Shown here: one piece after another, positions 34,871 through 43,341 of the stretch | Layout of the letters: each line of letters opens with the position of its first letter | Position numbering within the stretch: position 1 is the first letter of the stretch | Assembly: GCF_006265175.1 (NCBI RefSeq) | Contig: NZ_VDCQ01000078.1 | Coordinates: forward strand, 1 to 43,341 | Length of the DNA stretch: 43,341 bases | Origin: Paenibacillus hemerocallicola | GTDB lineage: Bacteria; Bacillota; Bacilli; Paenibacillales; NBRC-103111 | Direction of reading: 5' to 3' | The notes under the pieces: model-generated | Told to the model about the DNA's origin: nothing | The model's input: the letters and a program-made list of their open reading frames with translations, nothing else | Database searches by the model: none | Made by a program: the position numbers and the translations under genes

Positions 34871-34995
34871 CGAGCACTCAGCTATTCTTTCGGTTCATAC
34901 GCGCCCAGTTCATTTCCAAACGGATCCACGAACTTAATCACCCAACCGAAACCTTCATCTTGATACATTCTGATCAACGTATTGTTCTCGGTTAA
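34864..34995 (-). repeat. Inverted copy of the 3' end of the VOC gene
   Basis: 132 bp matching 4701-4832 with a single difference seen: the last 37 codons (from LTENNTLIRMYQDEGFGWVI), the stop and the following bases. Confidence 0.85.
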
Positions 34996-35516
34996 ACGAA
35001 CGACGGCGGGCAAACGTGGAGTGATCCGGCGTAGATCGCTGGCTATCACCCCTCGGTCTGACCGAGGGTTTCGGTCGGAATTAATGTAACGGAAAACGAT
35101 AGTGAAATTATGCAGGGAGCAGATCGTCATCTTAATGCGGCCGTTCAGCAGCACCCAGCCGAAGCCGTCCTCCCGTAGGAAAAATTGTGAGGCGTCCTGT
35201 AACGGAATGTCCGTTCGGATCGGCTGCCAATCCTCGTGGTTGTACGTATCCATCGTGTAGATGGTTTTGCCGTCGCTCCAAGCTCCACGATCGTCACGGG
35301 CTCCGAATCATATCCCTTATTCCCCCGATCTTGAAGAAAACCGAAAATCATTTCTGCGTATGCGGTCGCGATCATCGGATTGCTCGTTATGTATTGCGGC
35401 ATTTGATCGTTTTTCCAGGCCGTCAATCCCTCTTCTTCGCAATATTGCCTCTGTACGGCCCATTTCGGCGCTTCGCTGAACCGATAACGCTGTTTTTGAT
35501 TGACTGTCATTAACAT
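34996..35516 (-). pseudogene. Chimeric remnant: methyltransferase-like N-terminus joined to other fragments
   Basis: From about 35516: QYCEEEGLTAWKNDQMPQYI, TSNPMIATAYAEMIFGF and PVTIVELGA, the run-up to a class I SAM-binding motif (VELGAG). The frame then shifts at about 35275 and unrelated text follows (WSDGKTIYTMDTYNHEDWQP, FFLREDGFGWVLLNGRI), ending against the copied VOC tail. A mosaic of at least three gene pieces, no single function. Confidence 0.5.
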
Positions 35517-36024
35517 TTATCCTGTTCTCTGAGAAAATTGTTGAACCTTGCTTACTTACATTATAACCAAAAAGAAACGACCGTTCCCCGGTAAAATTCC
35601 GGGAAGCGGTCGCCTGCAAGGGGGCTATCAAAATGACTAGCATAAATAATCCGTCTAAATTTGGCATACCGTTTACAACCAAATTCAATCTACTTGTATC
35701 CCCTCTTATTCCGGAATTTCCCTGCGTTCCATACCTACCGGAATAGGTGCATCCTACTCCAGTGAAACAGGAATTCCATACAAGTATCCCTTTTGATCCA
35801 TCCGGCCGTCTGACCAAGTTGACCAGGGAGAGCATGGTTGGACATACTCTCCAACGTCCGCTACTCTCATCACAAGAGTGCCCGTTTCACCAGAAGTCCC
35901 CATAGTTTGGTACAGAACTGTCCCAGATCCCAATAAATTTGTGCGCCGGAATGAACTCGACTTTGATCTCTGTCGGTTACTTGATTTGAGTTGTACAATA
36001 AAAAGTCGAGAGAGCCCTTCTCTC
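35517..36024. other. Intergenic, hairpin only
   Basis: Hairpin GACCGTTCCCCGG / CCGGGAAGCGGTC (35579-35611). Frames here on both strands are proline/glycine/serine-rich and look accidental. No gene supported. Confidence 0.35.
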
Positions 36025-37599
36025 TTACAAGCTCTGTTCGGTCACTCCCATTACCGGATCGAAGGTCAGCATCTTGGTCCCGATCTTATCGATGAAGAAG
36101 CGATCATGGCTTACCGTAATGACCGCACCGGGAAAATGGATCAGAGCTTGCTCCATAACCTGTATGCTCGTGAGGTCCAGATGGTTGGTCGGCTCGTCCA
36201 AGATAATAACGGCCGCACCCGAGAGAAGACACTTAGCCAGCGCCACCCGAGCTTTCTGCCCGCCGGACAGATTGCCGATCGCCTTGCTTAGATCCGCCTC
36301 TGAGAATTGCAGCATAGCTAGGAATTTGTTCACCTTTTTGCGCGGAGCGTCCAGTCCCAATCCATACGTATTCACCGCGTGGCTTACGGTATCCTTAGGA
36401 TCAAGTTCCTCCCACATCCGGTTGAAGTAGGCATAGTTAACGCCTTTCTCCCAGACAACCTCCCCGGAATCCGGTTTCTCCTGCCCGGAAAGCGCCTTAA
36501 TGAGAGTGGACTTCCCGCTTCCGTTCGGTCCCACGATGACCAAGCGATCTTCCTTCTGAATATCGAAGCTAACGTTCTCGAAGATCTGTCTACCCTCGTA
36601 TGTCTGCCCGATCTTCTTCACCTCGCATAGCTTGTCCGGGAAGCGCAACCTCTCGTAGATGTCGGTAATCAGCACGTTAACGGGATGTGGCTCTATCCGC
36701 TTCTTGTTATCCGCCAGCTTACGCGAGAGTCGGTCCTTGGAACCGGAATTCCGGTTCGCGCGATCGTCGATCGCTTCGGATTCCATGAGCAGCAGCTCTT
36801 CCTCCCACTCGAACTGGCGATCCAGCTCCTTCTTGCGCATCTTCTTCTTACGGACGTAATCGGTGTAGTTGCCTTCGTATTCCTGAAAATGATAGTTCTC
36901 GATCTCGATCGTGCGCGTGACGACTTTGTCGATAAATTGCCGGTCATGCGACACCAGAATCATGGCTCCTTTGAATCGGTACAGCCACTGCTCCAGCCAT
37001 GCGATCCCCTCCATATCCAAGTAATTCGTCGGCTCGTCGAGTAGAACGACATCAGGCAGCTCGATTAGCATCTTCGCGAGCGCTGCGCGGTTACGCCATC
37101 CTCCGGACAACTCATCGATTGGCTGGTTGCGGGATCTGTCGTTAAACCCTAGCTTCGTAAGCACCGTATTAATCTCGACGGAAACGTTCCAGCCATCGAG
37201 ATGATCCATCTGTTCGAATAGCTCCGCTTGCCTTGCTAGCAGCGCATTCATCTCGCTATCGTCTGTAACCATACCCAGCTTATCTCCTACCTCTTGCAGC
37301 TCTCGTTCGATTAGTGCAACCTTCTCGAAGCACGCTTCCAGTTCTTGCTGAACGGACAGGCCTCCGCTGAGTTCCGAGAATTGCGAGAAATATCCGATTC
37401 GCACTTGAGGGTCTATCTCTAATCTGCCGGACGTCGGCTCTTCCTTGCCCATGATGAGCTTAAATACCGTCGACTTACCGGCGCCGTTCCGTCCGATTAG
37501 GCCGATACGTTCCCCTTGCATAACTCGAAAATAAATGTCGCGAAAGATCATGGACCCTTCATACTTCTTTGTGACGTTCTCCAACCGTATTACGCTCAT
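36025..37599 (-). CDS. ABC-F family ATPase
   Basis: 524 aa from the ATG at 37599 (AAGGGTGA upstream; the GTG at 37608 lies within that site). Two complete ABC domains without membrane segments: Walker A GRNGAGKS and GPNGSGKS, signatures LSGGWRN and LSGGQKA, Walker B VVLLDEPTNYLD and VIILDEPTNHLD. A charged helical linker joins them (YVRKKKMRKKELDRQFEWEE...), which in ABC-F proteins reaches into the ribosomal E/P site. The role is translation-related or antibiotic protection; housekeeping and resistance members cannot be told apart by eye. No leader peptide or attenuator is obvious upstream. Monocistronic, next to tRNA-Met. Confidence 0.93.
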   Translation of the reverse strand: MSVIRLENVTKKYEGSMIFRDIYFRVMQGERIGLIGRNGAGKSTVFKLIMGKEEPTSGRLEIDPQVRIGYFSQFSELSGGLSVQQELEACFEKVALIERELQEVGDKLGMVTDDSEMNALLARQAELFEQMDHLDGWNVSVEINTVLTKLGFNDRSRNQPIDELSGGWRNRAALAKMLIELPDVVLLDEPTNYLDMEGIAWLEQWLYRFKGAMILVSHDRQFIDKVVTRTIEIENYHFQEYEGNYTDYVRKKKMRKKELDRQFEWEEELLLMESEAIDDRANRNSGSKDRLSRKLADNKKRIEPHPVNVLITDIYERLRFPDKLCEVKKIGQTYEGRQIFENVSFDIQKEDRLVIVGPNGSGKSTLIKALSGQEKPDSGEVVWEKGVNYAYFNRMWEELDPKDTVSHAVNTYGLGLDAPRKKVNKFLAMLQFSEADLSKAIGNLSGGQKARVALAKCLLSGAAVIILDEPTNHLDLTSIQVMEQALIHFPGAVITVSHDRFFIDKIGTKMLTFDPVMGVTEQSL

Positions 37600-37767
37600 G
37601 GCTATCACCCTTCTGATTCCAACACTCTAGATTGATTATACCACCCTCGCCTTACGGATACTTCCCGCTCGAAAGAGATCCCATAAATGAGCTTGCATAT
37701 TAACACCAATTAGTGTAGCATTAGTGATCTGGCCAACGTTAAAAATCAATATACTTTATTATTCTAT
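37600..37767. other. Divergent spacer between ABC-F gene and tRNA
   Basis: AT-rich; should hold the promoters of both genes. TATACT at 37750-37755 is a possible -10 for the tRNA; no convincing -35. Confidence 0.3.
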
Positions 37768-37844
<77 letters not shown>

Positions 37845-37875
37845 ACTTACAATTTTGTCTCGGCACATATATGAG

Positions 37876-37914
37876 AATGCCTTTAAACCACTGATGTGGC
37901 TTAAAGGCATTTTT
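37876..37914 (+). terminator. Terminator of the tRNA gene
   Basis: AATGCCTTTAA-CCAC / GTGG-TTAAAGGCATT with five T. Confidence 0.8.
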
Positions 37915-38264
37915 GAGTTATCTTATATATTTATGGATACTATACATGCCCCACGAGGAATCGAGCCATTTACTCCCCCCTGTGAGCAGTCACGCTGATG
38001 ATCCAGTCAGATTACCCGAGAGGAAACGAGCATGTTCATTCCGTACCCTTGAACGGCTATGGCAAAAAAGTTGCGTCATTTGTGATATGGTTCAGCGCGA
38101 ATGATCTTGAAACTATCCTGCCCGTTCGTATTATGTGGTCAGCCTATCATTCTGGCCGGCTGCCGTCGTTTTGTTTTTATTCAGCTCTCGTACCCGTTAG
38201 CGGAATGCGTTATTTCCCGAGTACGACCCAATCATCTAATCGCTGAGATTCAAATGGTAATTTT
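37915..38264. other. Decayed stretch with dispersed repeat (38128-38205)
   Basis: The repeat is the partner of 34797-34870. Left of it a plus frame (SDYPRGNEHVHSVPLNGYGK, KVASFVIWFSAND) looks protein-like, but has no start signal and no family I recognise. Confidence 0.35.
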
Positions 38265-38466
38265 TCAGTCCCTATCCATTCTTTTGCTTGAAGAACAAGT
38301 GGTCCCGCAGCCCGTTAACCGGTAAGCGGTCTTACCCCCGTCCATGGTTTCCATCCCGCTGCACGTACTGAACATGATCGCTTGGCCGCCGTAAGAATCG
38401 CGGGTTGAGTCAATAAAGTAATGAAATCGTTCTCCGTCATACACGACAGAGAGTGTGGAATGAGAT
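38265..38466 (-). pseudogene. Fragment paralogous to the C-terminus of the adjacent stalk-domain gene
   Basis: Reads LSVVYDGERFHYFIDSTRDS, YGGQAIMFSTCSGMETMDGG and KTAYRLTGCG, aligning with TSVVFDGYMYHYFVDYTQSS ... SCNSIEAVKGEDGTSYRLTEC of the neighbour. No start; it follows directly on the neighbour's stop, so a tandem duplicate has lost its front. Confidence 0.6.
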
Positions 38467-39096
38467 TCAATCCTTTAAGGTAATATAGAGGGACTCGGTC
38501 TTCGATTTGCCCCGGCATTCGGTCAATCTGTAAGAGGTTCCGTCCTCGCCCTTCACAGCCTCTATGGAGTTGCAGCTGGTTGCGTATATAATGCGATCAT
38601 CCAGCGATGACTGCGTATAGTCAACAAAGTAATGATACATATATCCGTCAAAAACGACTGACGTCGGAAGCGGCCCTGAGTCGGTAGTCTCACGAGCGAT
38701 CCGAATCCAATCGGGCTTTTTCTGCAGGGTGTTAAAGACAAATTCCATGAACCGTTCCCGATCGACGTGACGATTTTGAATATCACCGTTGAGCGGGGCT
38801 GTACTATAGCTGTACGTCCTAGGCATAATCGCATAAGGAGCGGCGCTGATCGAAATAGTCCCTTGATCCCCGTCATAATACACCTTCGCTCCAAGCGCCT
38901 CGGATACAAACCGCAGCGGCACGTACGCGCTTCCGTTATGATTAAAGATCGCCTGTTCCGTCGGAATATCCTTCTCCTTCCCGTTGACGAACAGCTTCAC
39001 CGGAAACAACGCCATCTCCAGCGTGCCGGACGCGTAAGCAAACGGGGCCAGCGCCAGCAATATCCCAAATAACGTACCGCAAATAAACTTCCTCAT
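38467..39096 (-). CDS. Secreted stalk-domain (copper amine oxidase N-like) protein with DUF4362-like C-terminus
   Basis: 209 aa. Signal peptide (1 to about 22, FAYA-SG). Residues 30-82 form the stalk domain: VKLFVNGKEKDIPTEQAIFN, GSAYVPLRFVSEALGAKVYY, DGDQGTISI. The C-terminal 100 residues contain RERFMEFVFNTLQKKPDWIR and SVVFDGYMYHYFVDYTQSS with two Cys (SCNSIE, TECRGK) that could form a disulfide, resembling DUF4362. Exported, probably wall-associated; function unknown. A paralogous fragment follows its stop. Confidence 0.82.
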   Translation of the reverse strand: MRKFICGTLFGILLALAPFAYASGTLEMALFPVKLFVNGKEKDIPTEQAIFNHNGSAYVPLRFVSEALGAKVYYDGDQGTISISAAPYAIMPRTYSYSTAPLNGDIQNRHVDRERFMEFVFNTLQKKPDWIRIARETTDSGPLPTSVVFDGYMYHYFVDYTQSSLDDRIIYATSCNSIEAVKGEDGTSYRLTECRGKSKTESLYITLKD

Positions 39097-39613
39097 TACC
39101 CTATACCTCCTTTTTTACCAAATATACATACCATATGTGATAAAGTTTCGGTTCTGTTTCAACTTTGCAATATTTTCCTAATCCTTCCCATTAATAAAGG
39201 TACAATCTGAATGAAACCAAAAGTAGGAGTATACCCGTTGAAAAAAACGATTCTTACCTTCCTGCTTGTACTTGCTATGGCCACAGCTCTAACGCCGCCC
39301 AGCAGTTGCCGAGAGGCGACGCGGACGCTACCGTCGCCAGTACGAACGTCGCCAGCCCGATAGCGGCGGCCACTCTTTTCAATAGGCGGCAACTCAGTGA
39401 TAAATTCTAACATCTCGCTTCCTCCAAGTGCTAAAATTTTTATATTGAACCTATTCTTCGCGAAAAGCCTTCTCTCATTTTTCCTCAATTCCAGTGTTTA
39501 TCCTGCCTGTTAGGTGAGCAAACGAAAAAGGAGCGGCTGCGTAGGAACTCCTCCACTATCGTGTCCGTTAGCGGAACGAGGCCGTCGAATTTGTTTCGAT
39601 AGCCTCATCCTGA
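39097..39613. other. Intergenic with signal-peptide fragments and a dispersed repeat
   Basis: On the plus strand a TTG at 39238 opens KKTILTFLLVLAMATALTPP, a signal-peptide-like piece that ends after about 40 codons. On the minus strand LKRVAAAIGLATFVLATVAS around 39380-39290 is a second such piece. They overlap tail to tail, as if two truncated genes for exported proteins were joined. About 39505-39600 is a CCGTTAGCGGAACG repeat with hairpin GGAGCGG...GGAACTCC. Confidence 0.35.
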
Positions 39614-39859
39614 TTATTTGTATATCTTGTATCGTTCGGAATAAGGCTCTGTCAACCGATTGGAAAAGGCAATGATCCGTTTTATTCGAGCTATTTGCCT
39701 AGAAATTCGGAACTTCTCTATTTCGCTGAATTTATTGGGAGGATTCAAAATATAGTTCCGAATATCTTTTGATTCTCCCTCCGTCAATGACATTCTTTGA
39801 AGCCACTCTGCCCATGGTCCATTCAAATCGCTGAACTCACTCCATTGAGAATCCTTCAA
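39614..39859 (-). CDS. Small hypothetical protein coupled to ECF sigma gene
   Basis: 81 aa, start TTG at 39859 with GGAGGGGCAGGCGG just upstream, overlapping the end of the sigma gene by 23 bp. Hydrophilic, no membrane segment, C-terminal RISRQIARIKRIIAFSNRLT basic helix. It could be an anti-sigma or accessory factor by position only; no family recognised. Confidence 0.5.
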   Translation of the reverse strand: MKDSQWSEFSDLNGPWAEWLQRMSLTEGESKDIRNYILNPPNKFSEIEKFRISRQIARIKRIIAFSNRLTEPYSERYKIYK

Positions 39860-40406
39860 CCGCCTGCCCCTCCTTCGCTAATTCGTTCTTTGTTAGAGCG
39901 AGCATAACACGTTTCCTGGCCAAACTAATTCGGTATCGAACGGTACCGGCCGGTATCTCGAGCAGACCACCGATCTCTACACTATTCATATGCCCGATCA
40001 GATGAAGAATCAGCACGCAACGTAAGTCATCGGGCAGTCGGCTGATCGCATCCTCGATGAGCTGAACATTACTTTTGATTTCGAAAGCTTCCTCCGAGGA
40101 ACGACCGAATGCTTGCCGAACGAGTGCCTCCTGTTTCATACGGCTTTCCGCTTGCTCACGAGTCGAGCGCCTGCGGTAATAATCCGTTATTAGATTTTTC
40201 GTTATCCGGAAAATCCAGAATCGGCAATTATCCAGGCCTATCTCATAACCGAGGTGGATTTGGTTCCACGCCCGAAGAAACGCTTCCTGCATCAGATCTT
40301 TTGCAATTTCCCGTTGTCCTACACGCCCAAGGAGATAGGCAAATACTATCTGATGGTACGAATCGTATACTTCATGGAAGAAGGCATCGTATGCCAGATC
40401 ATCCAT
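39837..40406 (-). CDS. ECF-type RNA polymerase sigma factor
   Basis: 189 aa from the ATG at 40406 (an in-frame TTG at 40421 is also open). Region 2: YHQIVFAYLLGRVGQREIAK then DLMQEAFLRAWNQI, with the -10-binding FRITKNLITDYYRRR. Region 4: LPDDLRCVLILHLIGHMNSV, EIGGLLEIPAGTVRYRISLA, RKRV, a helix-turn-helix for the -35 element. The start overlaps the stop of the upstream gene and the stop overlaps the small gene below: a three-gene, translationally coupled operon. Confidence 0.9.
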   Translation of the reverse strand: MDDLAYDAFFHEVYDSYHQIVFAYLLGRVGQREIAKDLMQEAFLRAWNQIHLGYEIGLDNCRFWIFRITKNLITDYYRRRSTREQAESRMKQEALVRQAFGRSSEEAFEIKSNVQLIEDAISRLPDDLRCVLILHLIGHMNSVEIGGLLEIPAGTVRYRISLARKRVMLALTKNELAKEGQAVEGFSME

Positions 40407-41123
40407 GAGTCTCGCCCTCAAGCTTGTCGGAAACTTGGATCATGTTCATCTGTTCGACCGCGAGCGCCGTAAGGATCGGTACCAGCTTCTTGTCTGCCGC
40501 CTTCAAGACACCCATCTGAATAATTTCTACAACCTTCTCCCGAAGAATCTCAGCGTTTACGTCGGATTCGATCACAAATTCCCCTATCAGTATCATCGTT
40601 ATCGGTTCTTTTAAATAATCGAAAAACTCTCGGCCAAACCTTCCATTTCCCATAAACAATCTCGGATTGCGGTGGTCATAAGATATGATTTCCCCAATGG
40701 ATTGCGTAATAAAAGGTGTTATCACACTCTCGCTTCCTCGTGGGATGAAAAGCTGACCCACTACAATGAGTTGTTTATAACCGAATTTGGTCGGGGGAGA
40801 GGTGATGAGCAGCTCGCCCGTTACTAAAAGAATATCCGAGCCGTCAACACCTGGGTTCTCGAGGAACTCGCCGCCGAGTTTCATCGTACCGCTGATGTGG
40901 TTCACTTTATTACCTTCAGGTAGCGTTATGACTGAACAACGCTTTTCATCGGAATACTGGCGAGCGTGCCTTGGAACGAGTCGGATAGGAGAATTACCCC
41001 GACCGCTGAGATTCCCGTGATGTTGCACAGCTCATCGACCGACTTCATCTGCCTTAAGTCCAACACAGCGACAGAAGAAATACGCCCTTTTAGTTCCTGG
41101 TTACGTGGTCCAGTAGCGTTCAT
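40399..41123 (-). pseudogene. Hypothetical operon partner of sigma factor, frameshifted
   Basis: The first part (41123 to about 40926) reads from MNATGPRNQELKGRISSVAV to SIPMKSVVQS, then TAA. One base over, the text continues without a gap from VITLPEGNKVNHISGTMKLG, with ILLVTGELLITSPP and QLIVVGQLFIPRGSES, to DKLEGETHG at 40399. Together about 241 aa. The repeated (L/V)TGEL.I and VVGQL.IP strands suggest a beta-solenoid or bactofilin-like protein. The break near 40944 is one base; a sequencing error, true frameshift or programmed shift are all possible. It overlaps the sigma gene start. Confidence 0.6.
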
Positions 41124-41502
41124 TCGGGATCAACCTCCGCTTGTATACGAATTGTAATTCTATACCTAAAGACGTACGAAGGTGAAAAGTGTTGGCCAAA
41201 AAAGTTTATTTGTTAGCGCTTTGAACCTCTAAGAATGACTTGTTTAAACTATGCTGCCCGTTACTTCAACGAGTAATCAAAAGAGCTGCCCTTGCGGCAG
41301 CTCCATACTATCGTTCCCGGGAGTGCTTCTTACGTCTGGTTAACAAGAGCATAATAAAGGAAATGAAAATCATTGAACCTGTCCAAGCCTACGCCATAGG
41401 CGTGTTACCCGTGTCGACCGCAACATAAATTGCAGTTGGTAATTAGATTGGCGGTGTATGTCTTCTGCAACCTGCAGGTTCGATAGATTACCCGATGCGG
41501 GA
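41124..41502. other. Intergenic with dispersed repeat and hairpin
   Basis: About 41245-41325 is a repeat-family copy (CCCGTTACTTCAACGAG, hairpin GAGCTGCC-CTTGC-GGCAGCTC). No gene supported. Confidence 0.4.
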
Positions 41503-43341
41503 CTAGGCTTTCACGAACTGTGTACCGTCCCACAAATGCTGGTGCGAACCCTGAAACTTCTCCACGGTTACAAGCAGGTCGCCCGGCTGCCATGACGTTC
41601 CTGCGACGTGCGATACACTGTACGCCTTCATGGCGCCGAGCGGCTGCGGACGAACCGATTCGGATAAATAGAACTGATAGATGTTTACATTCGGGCCTGC
41701 AAACGTCACGCTTCCCGACGAAGCTACGGCGTACAGCTCCACAATACCGTTCACCCGGCTGCCGTCCGCATTGTGTACCCCGATCAGTTGCTCCACAGGT
41801 CCGGAATCGTACCGGATAGCCGCTCCCGCGGCAAGCTCCCAGTCGAAAAGCAGGTAATACCTTTTCCCGATCGTTAGGCCGGCAAAGCGCAAGCCCTGGT
41901 CCGGCGCTAGAAAGACGAGTCGCAGCACCTCTCTTCCAAGCTGGATGGAAGAAAGCGATGCGGGATCGAGCTCGCTGCCGCAGCCGATTCCGCCGCCGAA
42001 CGCAAGTATGGGAGTTGAAGCGTATTGAGAATCTGTTAGCACGCTTTTCGAATTGACGGCGCTTCTTGAGCCGCTATTTACCGGCACGATTTTTATTTTC
42101 TCAGCCCTTCTGCCAAATATCGAGATGGTAGGCCGGACCGGGCTATTCTGGAAGATGTAAGGCTCGTTTGTATTCACGACGGGCGAGAAAATCGTCACGC
42201 TGCTCGCGGACACTTCGAAAGCGCTTCCGATCAGAATCATCCCGTTGGACGGCTTTTGTTTGTGAGTTTCGAAGTAGGGGGTATTCAGCGTCACATCGGA
42301 TTGGTAAATAAACAGATTGACCCCGTAATTCTGAAATTGGGGAGCACTGAACAAAATACCGTGGCTGTTGCGCAAATCCGGGAGGGCGTTGCAATTGACG
42401 CTTTTGAACAAATCGAAATGGCAGTTCTGCATATTCGTTCGGCCAACAAGCGATACCTGGCAGTAACGGACCATCAGCGAATGGAACGTGTTGCTCCAGC
42501 CATCCACATAAACGCCGCGGTAATATTTCTCGACAATGACGTTGTCCACCCGGCAATGCTGGCCGCGAAAATCGATCCCGACCGTACCGTCATCGGCGGT
42601 ATTCGGGGCGCTGTAATCTTTAGGGCCGTTCAAGATTAAATTTTCGATAATAAGTCGGGTTCTCGTGTTATCGACGGTTACTCCGTTACAGCGAATCGTC
42701 GGCCTGTCGCTCGATCCCCGTACCGATTTGGTAATATTAAGCACCCCGCTATAAACGTAAGGCTGAGAGGCTACCGGGATCAGCACTTCGTTCAAAACCG
42801 CGAACGCGGCATTGATCGCTGCCGTATCGGCGGCGGCGTCCCCGCCCTTGGCCCCGAACTCCCGTACGCCCGCGTGACTCGTATCGATCCGCAGCAGGCA
42901 TCCCGTACCGCCTGGACTCGTTTCCCCGACGCCGGACAAATAGTCCGCTACGCTGCCGTTAAACGGTACGGTCAAGCTTAGAACAGTGCCCCCGTTATGA
43001 TGCGTCTTGGGTCGGTTCGAGTCGTAGACGAATACACCTCCCCCGGCGGTAACCGGCTGCGAAGACAATGCCGAGCCGGGATGCCATCCCGCCAAGTAAT
43101 ACAGCTGCCCCCGTTCCATTTGGGCCGGCTGAAGCGCCGCGATATCGGCCACACTGCCGATCATCCGCACATTGTCGCCATCGTGGGGCACCTCCGCGCT
43201 GACGTCTGCGCCTGGCGGTGAATAAGTTTGGGACATCACGGTTCCCGTCGCTCCCGTCGCTCCTGCCGTTCCCATTGCCATCAATCCGATCCCTGCCATG
43301 CCGAGCGACGCCAGCAGCTTCCGTCTGCTTATCGCGCCCTG
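41503..43341 (-). CDS. Tat-exported beta-helix protein (pectate-lyase superfamily type), 5'-partial
   Basis: At least 612 aa; the frame continues past the window edge. The first visible residues (SRRKLLASLGMAGIGLMAMG) are a twin-arginine signal much like that of the minus-strand protein at 8399-6765. Then an accessory region (DNVRMIGSVADIAALQPAQM ... GQLYYLAGWHPGS) common in tail-spike-like proteins, the opening VREFGAKGGDAAADTAAINA of a pectate-lyase-3 helix at about residue 150, parallel beta-helix turns to about 420, and a C-terminal beta domain. Probably a secreted polysaccharide-acting or -binding protein; catalytic residues are not assignable by eye. An ATG at 43299 is available as an internal start but would lose the RR. 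Confidence 0.85.
   Translation of the reverse strand, partial: QGAISRRKLLASLGMAGIGLMAMGTAGATGATGTVMSQTYSPPGADVSAEVPHDGDNVRMIGSVADIAALQPAQMERGQLYYLAGWHPGSALSSQPVTAGGGVFVYDSNRPKTHHNGGTVLSLTVPFNGSVADYLSGVGETSPGGTGCLLRIDTSHAGVREFGAKGGDAAADTAAINAAFAVLNEVLIPVASQPYVYSGVLNITKSVRGSSDRPTIRCNGVTVDNTRTRLIIENLILNGPKDYSAPNTADDGTVGIDFRGQHCRVDNVIVEKYYRGVYVDGWSNTFHSLMVRYCQVSLVGRTNMQNCHFDLFKSVNCNALPDLRNSHGILFSAPQFQNYGVNLFIYQSDVTLNTPYFETHKQKPSNGMILIGSAFEVSASSVTIFSPVVNTNEPYIFQNSPVRPTISIFGRRAEKIKIVPVNSGSRSAVNSKSVLTDSQYASTPILAFGGGIGCGSELDPASLSSIQLGREVLRLVFLAPDQGLRFAGLTIGKRYYLLFDWELAAGAAIRYDSGPVEQLIGVHNADGSRVNGIVELYAVASSGSVTFAGPNVNIYQFYLSESVRPQPLGAMKAYSVSHVAGTSWQPGDLLVTVEKFQGSHQHLWDGTQFVKA

Noticed and set aside
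35317-35835. 172-codon minus-strand open frame
   Set aside because: Crosses a hairpin and overlaps the methyltransferase-like remnant in another frame; low-complexity composition.
36385-36947. Open frames on both strands within the ABC-F gene
   Set aside because: Shadows of a fully conserved two-domain ATPase.

Overview
The window looks like an accessory, heavily rearranged chromosomal stretch from a spore-forming Firmicute of the Paenibacillus/Cohnella kind. Reasons: strong GGAGG ribosome-binding sites, a SleB/CwlJ-type cortex hydrolase, DUF5050-like and copper-amine-oxidase-N (stalk) secreted proteins, many AraC regulators, Gfo/Idh/MocA dehydrogenases, lipoprotein sugar-binding proteins and Tat-exported beta-helix proteins. 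Base composition is mosaic: about 6.8-15.1 kb reads visibly GC-richer than the AT-rich flanks. The genus is an inference; no rRNA is present.

Layout. 0-6.2 kb: an ABC solute-binding lipoprotein gene cut at its 5' side by an IS3-type terminus, a Gfo/Idh remnant, a DUF5050-like secreted protein, two VOC (glyoxalase-like) genes (the second with an in-frame TGA) and the two ends of a deleted tyrosine recombinase. 6.7-15.1 kb: a carbohydrate block with a Tat beta-helix protein and a solute-binding lipoprotein on the minus strand, and divergently a 968-aa GH31-like protein fused to an AraC DNA-binding domain, followed by two overlapping Gfo/Idh dehydrogenases. 15.4-30.2 kb: a cassette (AraC regulator divergent from an amidohydrolase-Rieske pair) present twice in direct orientation about 11.2 kb apart. 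Between the copies lie a 1464-aa secreted multi-CBM enzyme, a third solute-binding protein, another Gfo/Idh enzyme and a glycosidase remnant. 30.2-35.5 kb: a graveyard of IS3, DinB-like, Lon-like, VOC and methyltransferase-like fragments among small TGTCGG...CCGACA elements, around an intact AraC-GyrI-like regulator and a SleB-like hydrolase. 36-43.3 kb: an ABC-F protein, initiator tRNA-Met, a stalk-domain protein with a paralogous fragment, an ECF sigma operon whose first gene is frameshifted, and a second Tat beta-helix protein running off the window.

How it may work together (inference). Secreted enzymes attack a complex polysaccharide, lipoproteins capture the oligosaccharides (permeases must lie elsewhere), cytosolic Gfo/Idh enzymes oxidise or epimerise the released sugars, and AraC-type proteins sense inducers. 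The most unusual item is the GH31-AraC fusion: both expected catalytic aspartates appear replaced (I355, Q422), so the glycosidase fold may have become a sugar sensor. The second theme is a family of short elements with transposon-end-like boxes flanking terminator hairpins, bracketing the duplicated cassette without any matching transposase in the window.
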